From Ailurus styani (Eukaryota; Chordata; Mammalia; Carnivora; Ailuridae), in the NCBI GenBank assembly GCA_002007465.1, contig LNAC01000064.1:4608850-4672849 (forward strand): DNA of 64,000 nucleotides, given 5' to 3'. Shown in pieces: positions 1 through 12,010 of the stretch. Under the pieces are notes generated by a model. That model did not search any database. It was not told the DNA's origin and saw only the letters and a program-made list of their open reading frames with translations. A program made the position numbers and the translations under genes. How positions within the stretch are numbered: the stretch's first letter is position 1; every line of letters begins with the position of its first letter.

Positions 1-159
1 TCTACATCTTTATTTTTTTTATTTCAGACCTCATAATTTTTCTTCTGGATTTCTGCAATAGTCTCCTAGTGTTTGGTTTCACCCCCCTTTCCAAAGTGTT
101 CTTCATGATACTGCTAAATTGATCATTCCAAAATGAAACACAGATCATATTACTCCCTT

Positions 160-520
160 CACTTAAAATCCTTCCATTAAAAAGCAATTTCTTTCATTTG
201 TCTCTAGGTTAAGAGCCAAACTCTTAAGGGTGTTATACAAAGCCTTGGGGCTCTGCCTACCTCTTTATTTATGTGATATCCACTTTCCTTTAGCCATACT
301 ATTACTTGCAGATACTTTAGATTCTTACTGCTGCTTTCCACTCGATGTTACTTCTCTGTACCTGCATTTTCTCCCATCTCTCTTCTGTAGTCCAATCTGG
401 GAACCTTTCCCCTGGGCTTCCTTAACACCCTGTATACCCCAAGATCATAGAATTTATCAGACTTTATTGTACTTTGTTTGACTATAAATTTATTGAGAGC
501 AGTGTGGGTAACTTTTGTCT
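160..520 (+). repeat. probable L2 LINE relic
   Basis: The CT-rich text with 'tgggaacctttccc', 'actttattgtactttgt' and 'tataaatttattgagagcag' resembles the 3' end of L2 in sense. It is heavily diverged, and the edges and identity are by eye only. Confidence 0.4.
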
Positions 521-581
521 TGAAACTTTAATGTCTATCTAGAATATAATGCTTTGTGACATAGGAGGTATAAAATAAATG

Positions 582-606
582 GTATATATGTATATATATA
601 TATATA
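582..606. repeat. (TA)n simple repeat
   Basis: A short TA/TATG microsatellite of about 25 nt. Confidence 0.8.
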
Positions 607-1499
607 AGTTGAAGTACATAATTTTTATTAGCATTTTTTGATAACTAGGATGTTTGAGGTGGACATGTATATATATTGTATATCACTAAATCTGAATAAA
701 CTTTGAGAGGAAAGAAGGGAATTATCTCATCAGCTTGAGTGTTACCATGTGTTCAGACCTGGGTGAGACACTGCATGAATGAAATCAAAAGAGGGGAGGA
801 CTGGTGTTATAATTTGCTTTTTCTTTGACAAAATGTTTCTTTAAATCCATTTTATATTCATAATTCATCATATTTTATTTTTAACCCACTTTAGTTTTAG
901 GGAAACAAAATATAAATCCTTTAGGTTAGTATCTAAAATGCTAATTTTGAACTTTACTGAGTATAGTGTGGCAGTAGTCCAACACAATCTGTTAAAAATT
1001 TTCCTCTGGGTCAGATCTAAGTTGAGAAGAATGAGGTAACTTTAATGTGAACCCAGATTGTACTTCAGTCTTTCTCTCCAGTGAGTTGCCAAATTCACAA
1101 TTCCATTTGTATCTGGAATTGGGGAAGCTGAGTTTAATATGGATTTTTGCCAATGATAGCAAATCTTGGCAAGATAGTCTTGTTCTCTGTGCTTAATTAT
1201 ATAGTTTTATTATAAAGTCTTTCACATGTTTATTTGGAGGTACCTCTCGTATATACATTACTCTTTTGGTAGTTAATCATTTACTGTCAAATCTTCCTTC
1301 TTTTCTTAGAAGGCCAGCTTACATTTCTGTACTTTACCGTTACCTCTCTAGTTCCGTCTCTTTGCTAGATTTGTAGATTTTAAAGCTGTACAGGTGCCTT
1401 AGGGGTCATTACATCTAAATCCCACTTTTTGGAAATCAGAAATCTCAGTGAAGCTGAGAGAGACTGAGTTTGTTATATATTATTAATTCACCTTATATT

Positions 1500-2170
1500 T
1501 TAGTCATTGGAATATAGCAGTGAATGAAACAAGTTCCAGCCTTTTAGGTGTTTATATTGTAGTGGATAGAGACAACAGATATACTCAAAAACTGAAATAT
1601 ATCAGGTACTGCTGTACAAGAAAAATAAAGCAAGATAAGAGGGATACAGAACGACAGGGGTGGTTGTGATATTGTATATATGAAGGTCAAGAAAGGCCTA
1701 ACTAATCAGGTGATTTTAGTAGAGGTCTAAAGGCGGTTAGTAAATGAGACACAAAAATTCCTGGTGAAAGAGTGTTCTAGTCAGAGGAAATTGATGATTC
1801 AGTATGTTTGGCGTTTAAGGAACAAGGTGGAGGTTTACGTGGCTGGAGCTAGCCAGGAGGGGGAGAGAAGGTGGAGATGAGGTCAGAGAGATAGCAGAGG
1901 AGCAGATCATTTAGAGTCTTCCTAAGCCGTGGTGAGCTCCTTAGCTTTTACTCTGAGTGAGGCAGGAAGCCATTGGAGGGTTTTGAGTAGAGGATTGATG
2001 TGGTCTGACCTATGATTTAAAAGACTTATTCTTCTTTGTTGAGTTGGGATTGTAGCAGGGCAAAGGTGGAAGCAAGGTGAACAGTGAAGTTACTTCTTTT
2101 GTAGTGCAGCTAAGAGATGATGCTAGCTTGGACCGGGACAGTCAAGGCAGCGGTGTTGAGAAGTGGTCAG
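1500..2170. repeat. old interspersed repeat, family unassigned (copy 1)
   Basis: The sequence matches a second copy in this window at about 43140-43740. Shared features, in the same order, are 'aggaagcca' followed by 'ggagggttttgag', a 'gagcattcca'/'gagtgttcta' motif, and 'ggagatgaggtcagagag' versus 'ggagataggcttggcagatg'. This is a mammal-wide repeat pattern I recognise but cannot name securely. Confidence 0.55.
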
Positions 2171-2769
2171 ATTCTGGATATAGTCTGTATTTTGTGTGAC
2201 ATATGAATTATGTCTCAGGTAAGCTGTTATATAACAACTAGTGAGTTAAGTTGGATGGGTTTAAAAAATAACAAAACAATACTACTATAACCCCTATTTC
2301 ATGATGAAGACTTAAGACTTGAGTCTAAGCCACATAGCCAATAGGAGTAGAGCTGATACTGTCCTTTTTTAAGCCTTTTTGTTTTCTTTTCTTTTTTTTT
2401 TTTTAATTCTTACTGTCCTTCTGTAGGATTTTTGGAATGGAGTTGAGGTAAATCAGTATGTTCAAATAACCATATTTAACTGGAAGTCTTTAAATCACTT
2501 TCACTGTAAATTTAGGTTTTAATTTGAGGCACTGTGCTTTTGCTTTTAAATAGTTTTCATGTTATCCAGGGTGTTTAGAATGAGTGTATAACTAACCAGA
2601 ATACAAGTTAAAATATGGGTGGTACTGAAATTAAGATATATGGACTGATAATACTTGCCTTATATTTTATTTTCTGGAACATTAGAATTACTTGGGAGAC
2701 AAAAAATACTGTGCCTGGTCCTTACTTCAAACTAAGTAAATCAGAATCTTTTATGGGTAGAGCTAAGTT

Positions 2770-2905
2770 CTCCATGTTCTGAACTTCTTTTGACATGACT
2801 CGATTGGTCTTTGGTTCCTTTCTTTAAGGGCCAATAAGATGCTTCAGGCTCACCTTGTAATTTCCCTGCCCGTGCCTAAAACCAGTCACTTGCCCTCATA
2901 GATCC
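2770..2905. repeat. old L1M-like fragment
   Basis: The text 'aagatgcttcaggctcacc' and 'tgtaatttccctgcc' resembles the longer relic at 26600-27370, which has 'taagatacttatatatc' and 'cttgtatatttcctgcc'. It is a short, diverged piece. Confidence 0.35.
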
Positions 2906-3000
2906 CCCTGGTGTTTCAGACCTCACATCTTGAACATGCTGTTCTCTCCTCTGTGACTCATTAACTCACTCATTCCTTAGGACTCAGTTTCAGTCTCATT

Positions 3001-3196
3001 TTTTTTTTTTTTAAAGATTTTATTTATTCATTTGACACAGAGAGAGAGATTACAAGTAGGCAGAGAGAGAGGAGAGAGGAGGAAGCAGGCTCCCCGCTGA
3101 GCAGAGAGCCCGATGCGGGCCTCGATCCCAGGACCCTGAGATCATGACCTGAGCCGAAGGCAGCGGCTTTAACCCACTGAGCCACCCAGGCGCCCC
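3001..3196 (-). mobile_element. CAN-SINE (SINEC), antisense
   Basis: In reverse complement it has the tRNA-derived head (ggggcgcctgggtggctcag), the GA/CT-rich body and an A-rich tail. 'tca' plus a T-run flanks both sides, compatible with a TSD that merges with the tail. It lies antisense to STK3, so it contributes a poly-T plus pyrimidine-poor tract. The open frame across it is the usual SINE frame, not a gene. Confidence 0.95.
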
Positions 3197-4160
3197 TCAT
3201 TTTTTTTTTTTTTAACATCAGTTTGGGCTAAGTTGTCTTATAGTGCCCAGTGTTCACATCTATTTTAGCACTCACACTATTTTATTGAAATGATCTGGTG
3301 TGCATTTTCCTATCCCATTAGATTCTAAGCTTCTTGAGGAATTTTTTTTAAAAGAAATTCTTATAATGCAGGTATGGATACATTTTATGTGCTCCAAAGT
3401 TGAACTGGTCACACACAGTAATTCTAATTTGGGAGATTGGGGAGAGAGTAGGGCTATAAAGTTCCTTAAGTTTGGCACTTGTTCGCTTCTGATTTCTTCT
3501 GTAGCCATATTTTATGAATACTTTTACATTGTATTAAAGGGACCTTATATTTCAGCCTTGAAAGGTGGAAGCCATGACGGGTGTTGGAGTTTAAATTATG
3601 CTTGCGTGAGGTGGTTGTGGAGGCCAACTGCGGTAGGCTATAACTTCCGCAGTGGTTCTAAAAGCAAGTGCAGTGTTTAGAAGTTGAATATATAATGGCC
3701 TTTATAATAAAAAAATGTTAAAAGAGTCTTATGCCGTCTTATAGAGAGTTGCTATTGTGAATTGGTATTCTGAATTTTTGAGATTCTGTACCATCTTTCA
3801 GTCTTTATTGCTACATGTCATTCTTATGTGAAGGTGATCATACAGTATTGTATGTTGTTTTATTTTCTCATTTTTCACTTTTTAAAAAAATAAAACATTT
3901 TCATTGTGGTTTTGTAATCCACACATTTGTCATTTTTATGGCAATATGTCACTCCATTTCATTGATGTGTAGTAGTTTAGCCATTTCTTAGTTGTCTGGT
4001 ATTTTTTGTTTGCAGTCTTCCACTGTTGGCAGAATGTGCACTAGAACCATTTTTATACAAATAGCTTTCCATTTTCTTTTCTGGAGACCAAATATGCATA
4101 TTACAGAGGCTTTATCTTAAATGGATTATCTGTGGCAGAAATTTAATAGAAATATAAAGG

Positions 4161-4367
4161 GGGGTGCCTGGGTGGCTCAGTGGGTTAAAGCCTCTGCATT
4201 TGGCTCAGGTCATGATCTCAGGCTCCTGGAATCGAGCCCCGCATCGGGCTCTCTGCTCGGCAGGGAGCCTGCTTCCTCCTCTCTCTCTCTCTGCCTGCCT
4301 CTCTGCCTACTTGTGATCTGATCTCTCTCTCTCTGTATCAAATAAATAAATAAATCTTAAAAAAAAA
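4161..4367 (+). mobile_element. CAN-SINE, sense, 13-bp TSD
   Basis: The head is ggggtgcctgggtggctcag, followed by a CT-rich body, (aaat)n and a poly-A tail. The perfect TSD agaaatataaagg occurs at 4148-4160 and 4368-4380. It inserted at the edge of a MIR. Confidence 0.97.
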
Positions 4368-4382
4368 AGAAATATAAAGGTA

Positions 4383-4530
4383 GTGTGAAGTAGCTAAAGG
4401 GCCAGGTAGACCTGAGTTCCAGTTTTGATAGTCGGTTACTAGCTGTGTGACCTTGAGTAAGCTAGTTTACCCTTGTGGGTCTCAGTAGTAAATTGGGCTT
4501 AATAAAAGAGCTAGCATCGTTGTGCATTTA
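4383..4530 (+). repeat. MIR SINE relic
   Basis: The MIR core is recognisable in sense: 'actagctgtgtgacctt' followed by 'gggtctcagtagtaaattggg'. Confidence 0.7.
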
Positions 4531-4534
4531 TAAT

Positions 4535-4735
4535 GTGGTAGATGCTGTTGTACGTATTGTACATGTATTAGCCCATTTAAACTTCAGAACAGCTCTGTGC
4601 AGTAGGTACAATTATTCCCATTTTTAATATGTGAAAAGAGGCATAGGGAAGTAAAACAGGTCAGATAGCTGCTTACAATGGTAGCGTCATTGTGCCCAGT
4701 GCTGTCTAGAGCTGCCTCAGACCTCTAGGGCCGGT
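4535..4735 (-). repeat. MIR SINE relic, opposite orientation
   Basis: It is recognisable in reverse: 'tacatgtattagcccattta', 'attattcccatttttaat' and 'gaaaagaggcatagggaag', the complement of the MIR core. It abuts the sense MIR. Confidence 0.65.
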
Positions 4736-6764
4736 TCTCTTACTCACTCGGTTCTGGGGACGCCAGCCGGGTCCCTACCCTTAATTTGGTTCCTAGGCAG
4801 GCAGATTGGCCTTTATTGGACAGATTAATGATTATTAAAGTTCCTGCCACTGGAGTTGGAGTGAATTGTGAGGTCATGCTCGTGATACTTTAACCCTGTG
4901 CTTACTGTAGAAGCTGCACCCTAAGAGCAAGGTTCACTCTGGGTTTTAGTATTCTCTATTTCCAAGTTACATTTGAGGAAGTGGTAATAAAAATATAGAT
5001 TTGTATTTTTGTATTAACATCTTGTAGGCTTTTTGTTACCCTTTCCTCTCCTTCCCCACTTCCTTTCCTAACAGTATTTGTCTCGGGAGGATTTAATTCC
5101 TGGATTGCTAGGCAGGTAGAGTGCCAGAGTCTTTCAGACCCCAAAAGGAACCTGAAAAATATTTAGTCCAATATCCTCGCTTACGTGAAGAAACTAAAAG
5201 CTGCACAGTCAGTCAGAGGATGATCGAGAACTCAAGCCTGTTTTTCTGACTTAGGTCCAGTGTTGGCTTCATTCTGTTGTACTGTTTGCCCTCTTATTTG
5301 TGTAGTCTTTTAAAAAATTATTATTGCTATATATCCATTTCAGAAGCTATCTGTTGTTATTTGACTTAGTAGCTTGCTGCCTATGTATTATGTTTGCTAT
5401 CAGGAAACAGCTATGTTTGTTTAGTTCTTTGAAGTTCTATAAAGTGCTTTCTCATTCTTTATCTCATTTATTTGTTATGAAGATAACCTTTTGTTCCTAT
5501 ACCTGAGGTTCTTGAATAGTGGCCGAGATTTCTTTGTTATTCTTGCATGTCCATTGCTTCTGTACACTCACAAACCCAGGAACCTTCACTTAAGGCGTAC
5601 GTGTTGACTCACTCCACGGAGCTTATAAAGTGCAGGCATTGTAGGCTTTCAGCTCCAGCTCTTTCCACATCTGGGTGCTCTGGGAGTCGGAAATTCCAAG
5701 CATGGAGGCAATTAGTTGTTTTGAGGCACTTATATTTCTTGGCTTCTTTAGACGACTTGTGATCAGGGAAGTTCTTTTTAAAACTTAATCAGAGGTTCAA
5801 TATGTAGTTAAGCAACACATTGTGTAGAAACAAACACAGGGATAATCATATCATTTATTGTACTAACATTCTTCAATCAAAATGGTGTTAGAGATAAGAT
5901 AAATTATATGGCTGTAATGTGTGTCCATGCGATTTGGTTGGTGGCAAGGAAGGGAGTGAATTGTTAGTCTAAGGCTAGCCACTGATTGCCAAAACTTTCT
6001 ACAGCAGGGGCCTGTTACCTAGTTAGCTCATACAAAACCTAGAGATTCTCAAGAGGATCTTTTATGATTCATGATTAGGTTAAATTAGTTGAACAAAGTT
6101 AAGTCTGTGAGAAAGTCCTCCCATTTGTTATTGATTATCTAACCTAAAGAAATGAAGGTGGAAATAAAAGGTATAGTGATTTTCCTGGAGACTTTTAGAG
6201 TCTCTACACTTGCTAGATCATATAATAAGACTTATTTGTTTGAACTGTATGCAGTTAATTGCTTGTTTGAGAATAGAATGTGAACATTTTAGGATCACTT
6301 TATGATAGTCCTGGGTAAATAAGAGTTAGAGTTAAGTTTTTTATCCTTGAGTTTCTAAGAGCTACTGCCGAGGTGAGCCTTATATGTTAAGATTATCTGA
6401 AGATAAGACTGCAACTCGTTGGCTCAAAGTTCAAAGGAGAGCATTAGCTACAAGAACATAAATCACTAAGTTGTTATCCATCAATTTGTAACAAGTGCAG
6501 ATGAACAACGTTTATCTAGACAATCTAGTATCATTTACCTATAGTTTGAGGTCAGTCCGTATAGGGGCTTATGTGGTGCTTTGAACTGATTTTGTAGAGA
6601 TGAGAGTTCAAATATATTTTTTTTGTTCTTTGATTTGAAGTAGCAGGTGGTTTTGTGTGCCTTTTCCAGCAGCTGATATTAACCCCATTTTGCCCATCCT
6701 TAAAGCCAGATTAGGTTTTGTTTCAACTATGAAGCTGAGATTAATTAGGTTATATTCAGAACTT

Positions 6765-6828
6765 TATTTTCTAGCACTTCACTACTTGTTTTGTGTGTTA
6801 GTTTTCTACCCCACAAGTTGACCGTGGG
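6765..6828 (+). repeat. inverted duplication 1, left arm (64 bp)
   Basis: This segment runs from tattttctagcac to gttgaccgtggg. It is perfectly complementary in reverse to 7353-7416 (64 of 64 bases), with a 524-bp spacer. It does not look like any interspersed repeat I know and appears to be the template copy. Confidence 0.93.
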
Positions 6829-7315
6829 CTCCATGGCTTTGAGATCTGTGTCTTATTTTAAAATCTGTACTAGCAGGGCTCACAAAGTTAGATACTTGAA
6901 GGAACCATCAAGTAAAGTAGATAACTGAGCCAGGCTAAATGAGTCTCATGACACCAGGAGAACATACATCCTGGGTAAAGTCAGCCTAATTCCAGCAGAT
7001 TCTTACTGTGTGGAAATGTGGACTTGATATTGCCTGAACAAAGTATGTCCACTGATGTTATTTGGCCTGTGGCCTGTCAGTTTGCTACTTTACTAGAACA
7101 TAGTTTTGAACACACGGAGAGCACTTGATAAATGTCATTTGATAGGTGCTTATTATGTCATAAAACTGGCTACACTGCTTATGAAGGACTATCTTAGATG
7201 TAAATACATGTAATATGATGTAAGATGTGTAAGAATGTTCTCTTCTATTAAAGGCTTTCCCCTTTTTTGAAAGACGAATACACTAATAAAGAGATTAACT
7301 CTACCTTAGAATCAA

Positions 7316-7339
7316 CAGGCTTGGATATTGAATTTTCAC
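7316..7339 (+). repeat. direct repeat flanking inverted copy 1 (left)
   Basis: The 24-mer starts caggcttggatattgaa and is repeated at 7418-7440 with one T missing. The two copies bracket the inverted arm. Confidence 0.9.
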
Positions 7340-7352
7340 TGCACTTATTGAC

Positions 7353-7416
7353 CCCACGGTCAACTTGTGGGGTAGAAAACTAACACACAAAACAAGTAGT
7401 GAAGTGCTAGAAAATA
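7353..7416 (-). repeat. inverted duplication 1, right arm (inserted copy)
   Basis: This is the exact reverse complement of 6765-6828. It sits between two copies of a 23/24-bp direct repeat, which suggests that this arm is the inserted, derived copy. Confidence 0.93.
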
Positions 7417-7417
7417 C

Positions 7418-7440
7418 CAGGCTTGGATATTGAATTTCAC
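7418..7440 (+). repeat. direct repeat flanking inverted copy 1 (right)
   Basis: This is the second copy of the caggcttggatattgaa repeat. It continues into unique intron sequence. Confidence 0.9.
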
Positions 7441-7639
7441 TTTCCAAGTTAGAAACGAGTGATAACACATTGTAGCAAATTATTGCATATTATAAGGGCT
7501 TTCAAAAGAATGCTGTGGTGAATTGTTAGAATACCTGAGTGCCTTGCAATTATTGTTTTTTTATTTCTTGAATTCTGGAATAATCTTTCATTCTTCTTTT
7601 CTTCTACCCCTCCCAAACAGTGTTAAGATATATTCTTAG

Positions 7640-8130
7640 TTCTTCTTTTCTATTGTCTCCTACCCTGTTTCTTCCATTTCATTCCCATAGAAACCATCCT
7701 AGTTTGAGATCTTCATGACTCATCTTGGGGCATCTATACTAGCCCCTAACTCTCTTTTCTATTCCAGATTTAGAGTGTCTCCAGGGTTTTTGTTTTTGTT
7801 TAATCTATTTCTTGGGTCATAAACAGTCCAATCAAATACACACACACACCCTGTGTACTTTCTTGCTGACCAAACTTCATATCCTCCATTCCCCTTCTGA
7901 TCTTTTTTCCTAGTCCCTTACTGTGCAGTCAGTTGTTCTCTGCTCCTCCCAACGGCCTGTTCCACTCTCTTGCTTTTCCTTACACTATTATTTCTTTTTA
8001 AGAGAATGACCTCTTTTCTGTGTGCTTTATATCATTTCTCATATTATTATACAGTTAATTCTTTTATTGTTTGTGCTTTGCTTGCCACACTAGGTTAGAA
8101 GTTTGTTAAGGGTAGTGGCTGTATTTCCTG
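7640..8130 (+). repeat. probable L2 relic
   Basis: The CT-rich text ends with 'gccacactaggttagaagtt' and 'gggtagtggctgtatttcct', resembling the L2 3' region in sense. It is diverged. Confidence 0.4.
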
Positions 8131-8237
8131 CTGCTTCTTTGAGCTCCTTTTTTTTTTTTTTTCTTCCCAAGCTGGTCCAACTTTTATTTATATAATGAAA
8201 TATTCTAAGACTTTTCTTCTCAATAGTTAATATAGTT

Positions 8238-8574
8238 CTTTTTTTTTAAATTTTATTTTTATTCTTTGCCCAAGGAGTACAGGTGTGTGAATCATCAGGC
8301 TTACATCTTTCACAGCATTCACCAAAGCACAAACCCTCCCCAATGTCCATAACCCATCCACCCTATCCCTACCCTCCCACCCCCCAGTAACCCTCAGTTT
8401 GTTTTGTGAGATTAGGAGTCTCTTATGGTTTGTCTCCTTCCCCATCCCATCTTGTTTCATTATTTTTCCCTCCCTAACCCCCACGACCCCCCACCCTGCC
8501 CCTCAAGTTCCTCCTATCAGAGAGATCATATGATAATTGTTTTTCTCTGATTGACTTATTTTGCTCAGCATAAT
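8238..8574 (-). mobile_element. carnivore L1 3' end, antisense
   Basis: The reverse complement carries the carnivore L1 3' UTR: 'aatcatcaggcttacatctt', 'accctcagtttgttttgtga' and 'gagatcatatgataattg', with a T-run at its left edge representing the tail. It matches the copies at 30759-31115 and 56943-57148 in reverse. It is a 5'-truncated insertion of about 335 bp. Confidence 0.9.
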
Positions 8575-8639
8575 ATTTTAATGCTTAACACCATGCTTTG
8601 TGTGTGGCAGGAACTTAAAACAGGTATTTTTGAACTTGA

Positions 8640-10010
8640 TTATTACTTTATGTTTTCCTTCATCTGTATTTTTCTATTGTAGTAAAATACATAGCATGAA
8701 ATTAATCATTTGAAGCATATATAGTTCTGTAAAATCAACTATATGTGAATGTAAACATTCACATTGGAATACAGCAATCACCATCATCCATCTCCACAAT
8801 TTTTTCATCTTTCCCAGAGAGTTTCAAGTCTCTGCCCATTAAACACTAACTCTTCATTTCTGCTTTCCCACAAGTCCTCACAACCACCATTTCACTCTGT
8901 CTCCATGAATTTGACTACTCCAAGAACCTCATATTAGAAAAATCATAGTGTTGTTTGTCCTTTCGTGACTCAGCATAATGTTTTCAAGGTTTATTGGTGT
9001 TGTAGAATGTGTCAGATTTTAAGATTAAATAATATTCCACTGTGTGTATTTACAGTATAGACACGATGTTTTGTTCATCCATTCATCTGTGGATTGACAC
9101 TTGGGTTGCTTCCATGTTTTGGCCACTGTGAATAAAGCTGCTATGAACATAGGTGTACAGATATCTGTTCTATTCCCTGCCTTTACTTCTTTTGGGTACA
9201 TACTCAGAAGTGGAATTAGGGTATCATGTGGTAACTTTGTTTGATTTTTTTAAGGAATTGCCATACTGTTTTTCAAGCAACTGCACCATTTTCCATCTCC
9301 ACCAACAATGTGTGAGGATTCCAATTGCTCCACGTCCTTGCCACCACTTGTTATTTTCTGTTTTTTTCTTTTTTTAAAATAATAGCCATGCTAATGGATG
9401 TGAGAGGTTATCTCATTGTGGTTTTGATTTGCATTTCTCTAATGATTAGTGATGTTGAGTACCTTTTCATGTACTTATTGGCCATTTGTATGTTCTTTGA
9501 AGAAATAGCTATGTGAGTTCTTTGCTCTTTTAAGTTGGGTTCTTTGGTTATTTTGTTGTTGAGCTGTAGGAGTTCTTTATATATTCCAGAGAGTAACGCT
9601 TTGTCATATATACTATTTGCAAATTATTTTCTCCCATTTTTGGGTTGCCTTTTCACTTTGTTGATAGTATCCTTTGATGTACAAGTTTTAAATTTTGATG
9701 AAGTCCTCCAATTATCTATTTTTTTTCTTTTGTTGCCCGGATTTCAGGTGTCACATTCAAGAAATTATTGCCAAATCCATTGTCTTGAAGCTTTCCCCCT
9801 ATGTTTTCTTGTAATGTTTTATAGTTTTCGTTCTTACTGTTATGGTCATTGATCCATTTTCAGTAAATTTTTCCTATATGGTATAACATAAGAATCCCAA
9901 ATTCATTTTTTTCCAAATTCATTTTTATTGCATGTGTATATCCAGTCTTCTCAGCACCACTTGTTGAAAACACTATATTTTCTCCACTTAATCATTTTTC
10001 CCTCATTCAT
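8640..10010 (-). mobile_element. old L1 ORF2/3' end, antisense
   Basis: This is the antisense of the L1 ORF2 3' region and 3' UTR. Markers such as 'ccactgtgaataaagctgct', 'gtattagtgatgttgag'-like text, 'ctcattgtggttttgatttg' and 'gcaccacttgttgaaaacac' appear in the expected order. It is diverged and has no intact frame. Confidence 0.88.
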
Positions 10011-10055
10011 ATTTCATTCAATGACCTTGAACGTCATTGATAGTCACAGTTGTGA

Positions 10056-10075
10056 TTGTAGTAGTAGTAGTAGTG
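10056..10075. repeat. (GTA)n simple repeat
   Basis: A short run of GTA units next to the L1 edge. Confidence 0.7.
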
Positions 10076-10939
10076 CTTGATACATTTGTTTAAACTTTAT
10101 TATGTTTTCATTTTTTATATCTTTTCAAAGGAAATGATGTTTTAGTAATAGTATTTTATTAAGAACTATTGTAGATACCCAAGAGAGAAGTTAATTTATT
10201 ACATACAGTGACTTTCTAAGAACATTAGGGATTGATTCTCTTGGTTGAAAAAGGATGACTGGATAACTAGGAGGACAGGGATGACAGGAAGACTTTAAAA
10301 CTTTTGAATTTTGAACTATCTGAATGCATTTAATTAGTACTAAGACACTAATACTAATTTAAATCATTAGTAATAAATTTAAGTGTTACATTATCTTCAA
10401 AACTTTTTATTTGGAATCCTGACTTATGTATTTAGAAAAGGAAATATAAGTCTTGGCTCTATTAGTATTATTTCAAATCACAGTAGTAATTTTGTTTATA
10501 CTTAAATATTATGGATTACAGCAGCAGATTGGGCTCCTGCTATCCATTTTGAGTAACAGTACTTATATAAAACTGAAATGGAAAGTAAATCTGGCACGCA
10601 GTAGCAATATTAGCGAATACATCTATTTAATTAGAGAATGTCCTCGGTTTGGTAAAAGGGTTAGAATTGCAGTCTTCTTTGGAGACTGATTAAAAATAAT
10701 AGATAAAATAAAGAATGATGTGCTCAATGAGCTACAATTCAAATAGAGGAAATTTAATGGGAAATGATTACATTAGTAGCAGATGGACTTGCTTCCTGAA
10801 TTGTAATCTTACTGGAAATCCTAGAACAGCTTAAATTTGTTTTTCAGATTTAGAGTCTGATAGGAAGATAGAGAGATTTGTTTATTTGGTGTGCTGTTGT
10901 GATTCTTACTGTGTCTTTTGGCCATTTCATTTTTGCTAG

Positions 10940-11077
10940 GCTATTTTTATGATTCCCACAAATCCACCACCAACATTCAGGAAGCCAGAACTTTGGTCTG
11001 ATGATTTCACCGATTTTGTTAAAAAGTGCCTTGTGAAGAATCCTGAACAGAGAGCTACTGCCACACAGCTTTTACAG
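10940..11077 (+). CDS. STK3: STK3/MST2 exon: end of kinase C-lobe
   Basis: This 138-nt exon (46 codons, phase 0 at both ends) encodes the C-lobe of the Ste20-group kinase MST2. That kinase phosphorylates LATS1/2 and MOB1 in the cytoplasmic Hippo pathway. The translation begins AIFMIPTNPPPTFRKPELW, continues SDDFTDFVKKCLVKNPEQRA and ends TATQLLQ. The Arg in NPEQRAT is the conserved kinase subdomain XI arginine. I chose STK3 over its paralogue STK4 because the paralogue has SDNF, VKQC and VKSP where this exon has SDDF, VKKC and VKNP. It corresponds to about residues 229-274 of the 491-residue human protein, by family knowledge. The acceptor is ttgctag|GCT and the donor CAG|gtcagt, both good. 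The catalytic and activation loops are in earlier exons outside the window. No stop or frameshift is present. Confidence 0.97.
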
Positions 11078-11471
11078 GTCAGTGCTGTGCACCTAAGGAA
11101 AATATATTTTCTTTATACCCTGTAGCTGTCTCACATTGACCGGAATTGCTGTGGGTTTTATTAACTGATTTCTCAAGATGCATACCTCCAAGGATATATG
11201 GATAAAGACATACACACCATTCTTCTACATATTTTCTTTGTCTCATTTTTTTTTTCTTTTCTATTTTCCAAATTCAGTCTTCTGTGTTTTCCTTTTTTTC
11301 TGTTTTTTTTTTGTTGTTGTTGTCAATTCTTTCCTCCAGAGTTGTTTAAAGCAAAATTTCCAAAGTGTAGACTTTCTTCCATAATCTTTTCTAGTCTTAA
11401 GAAAATAAATTCTGGGGTTTTTTTTTTCACTTTGAGTTTTTAGGATAAAAAAGCATTTAAGAAATGTTCTA

Positions 11472-11657
11472 TGGGCACCTGGGTGGCTCAGTCAGTTGAG
11501 TGTCTAACTCTTGGTTTTGGCTCAGGTTATGATCTCATGGGTCATGAGACTGAGCTCTGTGTTCAGTGGGGTGTCTGCTGGAGATTCTTTCCCTCTGCCC
11601 CTCTCCCTACTCTTTCTCTCCCTCTCTCAAATAAATAAATCTTAAAAAAAAAGGAAC
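11472..11657 (+). mobile_element. CAN-SINE, older type
   Basis: The head is gggcacctgggtggctcagt followed by 'cagttgagtgtctaactctt'. The tail is (aaat)n then A. The imperfect 11-bp TSD gaaatgttcta / gaaatattcta lies at 11461-11471 and 11658-11668. Confidence 0.93.
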
Positions 11658-11879
11658 GAAATATTCTAGTATAATTCCTTAATTTTGTAGATGTAGGTCT
11701 TAAAACCTGGAAAGGTGAAATGACTCACTGAAGATCAAACAGTGAATGTGACTGTTGTACGTTTATTCCATTTGTGGTTTTTCAATCCTCCGTACCTTTT
11801 CTCACACTGTTTCCCCCACTGCAGCCTAGTTTAAAAACCCCCTTCACAAACAGTCTCCTTCTTACTCTTTGTCTAATTG

Positions 11880-12010
11880 TTTCTAATTCAAATTAGGTAC
11901 TCCTCCAGGAAGCCTTTCTCTCATCCTTGTTGGTTCCTTGGTGTTCCCATAAGTGCATATCGTCTGTCAGTATCCAGTGCTTAATATGTGTGTATTAGAT
12001 AGAATAATTA
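11880..12010 (+). repeat. possible L2 relic
   Basis: 'ctcctccaggaagcctttct' and the following text match the typical L2 sense pattern before its 3' end. The piece is short and diverged. Confidence 0.4.

Larger units (their letters stand above)
1..10939 (+). other. STK3: STK3 intron, 5' part outside window
   Basis: This is intronic sequence before the first visible STK3 exon; its 5' splice site is outside the window. It ends in a good acceptor: a T-rich tract and 'ttttgctag' directly before the exon. I looked for the preceding coding segment of the kinase (the APE and DxWSxG motif region) and did not see it. Apart from the repeats listed separately, 520-1490, 2180-2990, 3210-4150, 4740-6760, 7440-7640 and 10090-10930 hold only AT-rich, stop-filled sequence. 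Some weak old-repeat flavour is present, for example a MIR-like stretch near 5130-5240. Confidence 0.85.

Noticed and set aside
3024..3218. Open frame containing WVAQWVKA-type peptide, recurring near 4121, 46008, 53511 and 59033
   Set aside because: It is the conceptual translation of CAN-SINE heads; the same peptide appears at every SINE copy. Not a gene.
3300..3680. 126-codon plus-strand frame
   Set aside because: No recognisable domain, biased composition, and it lies in a region with L2-like text ('ttagattctaagcttcttga'). Most likely chance.
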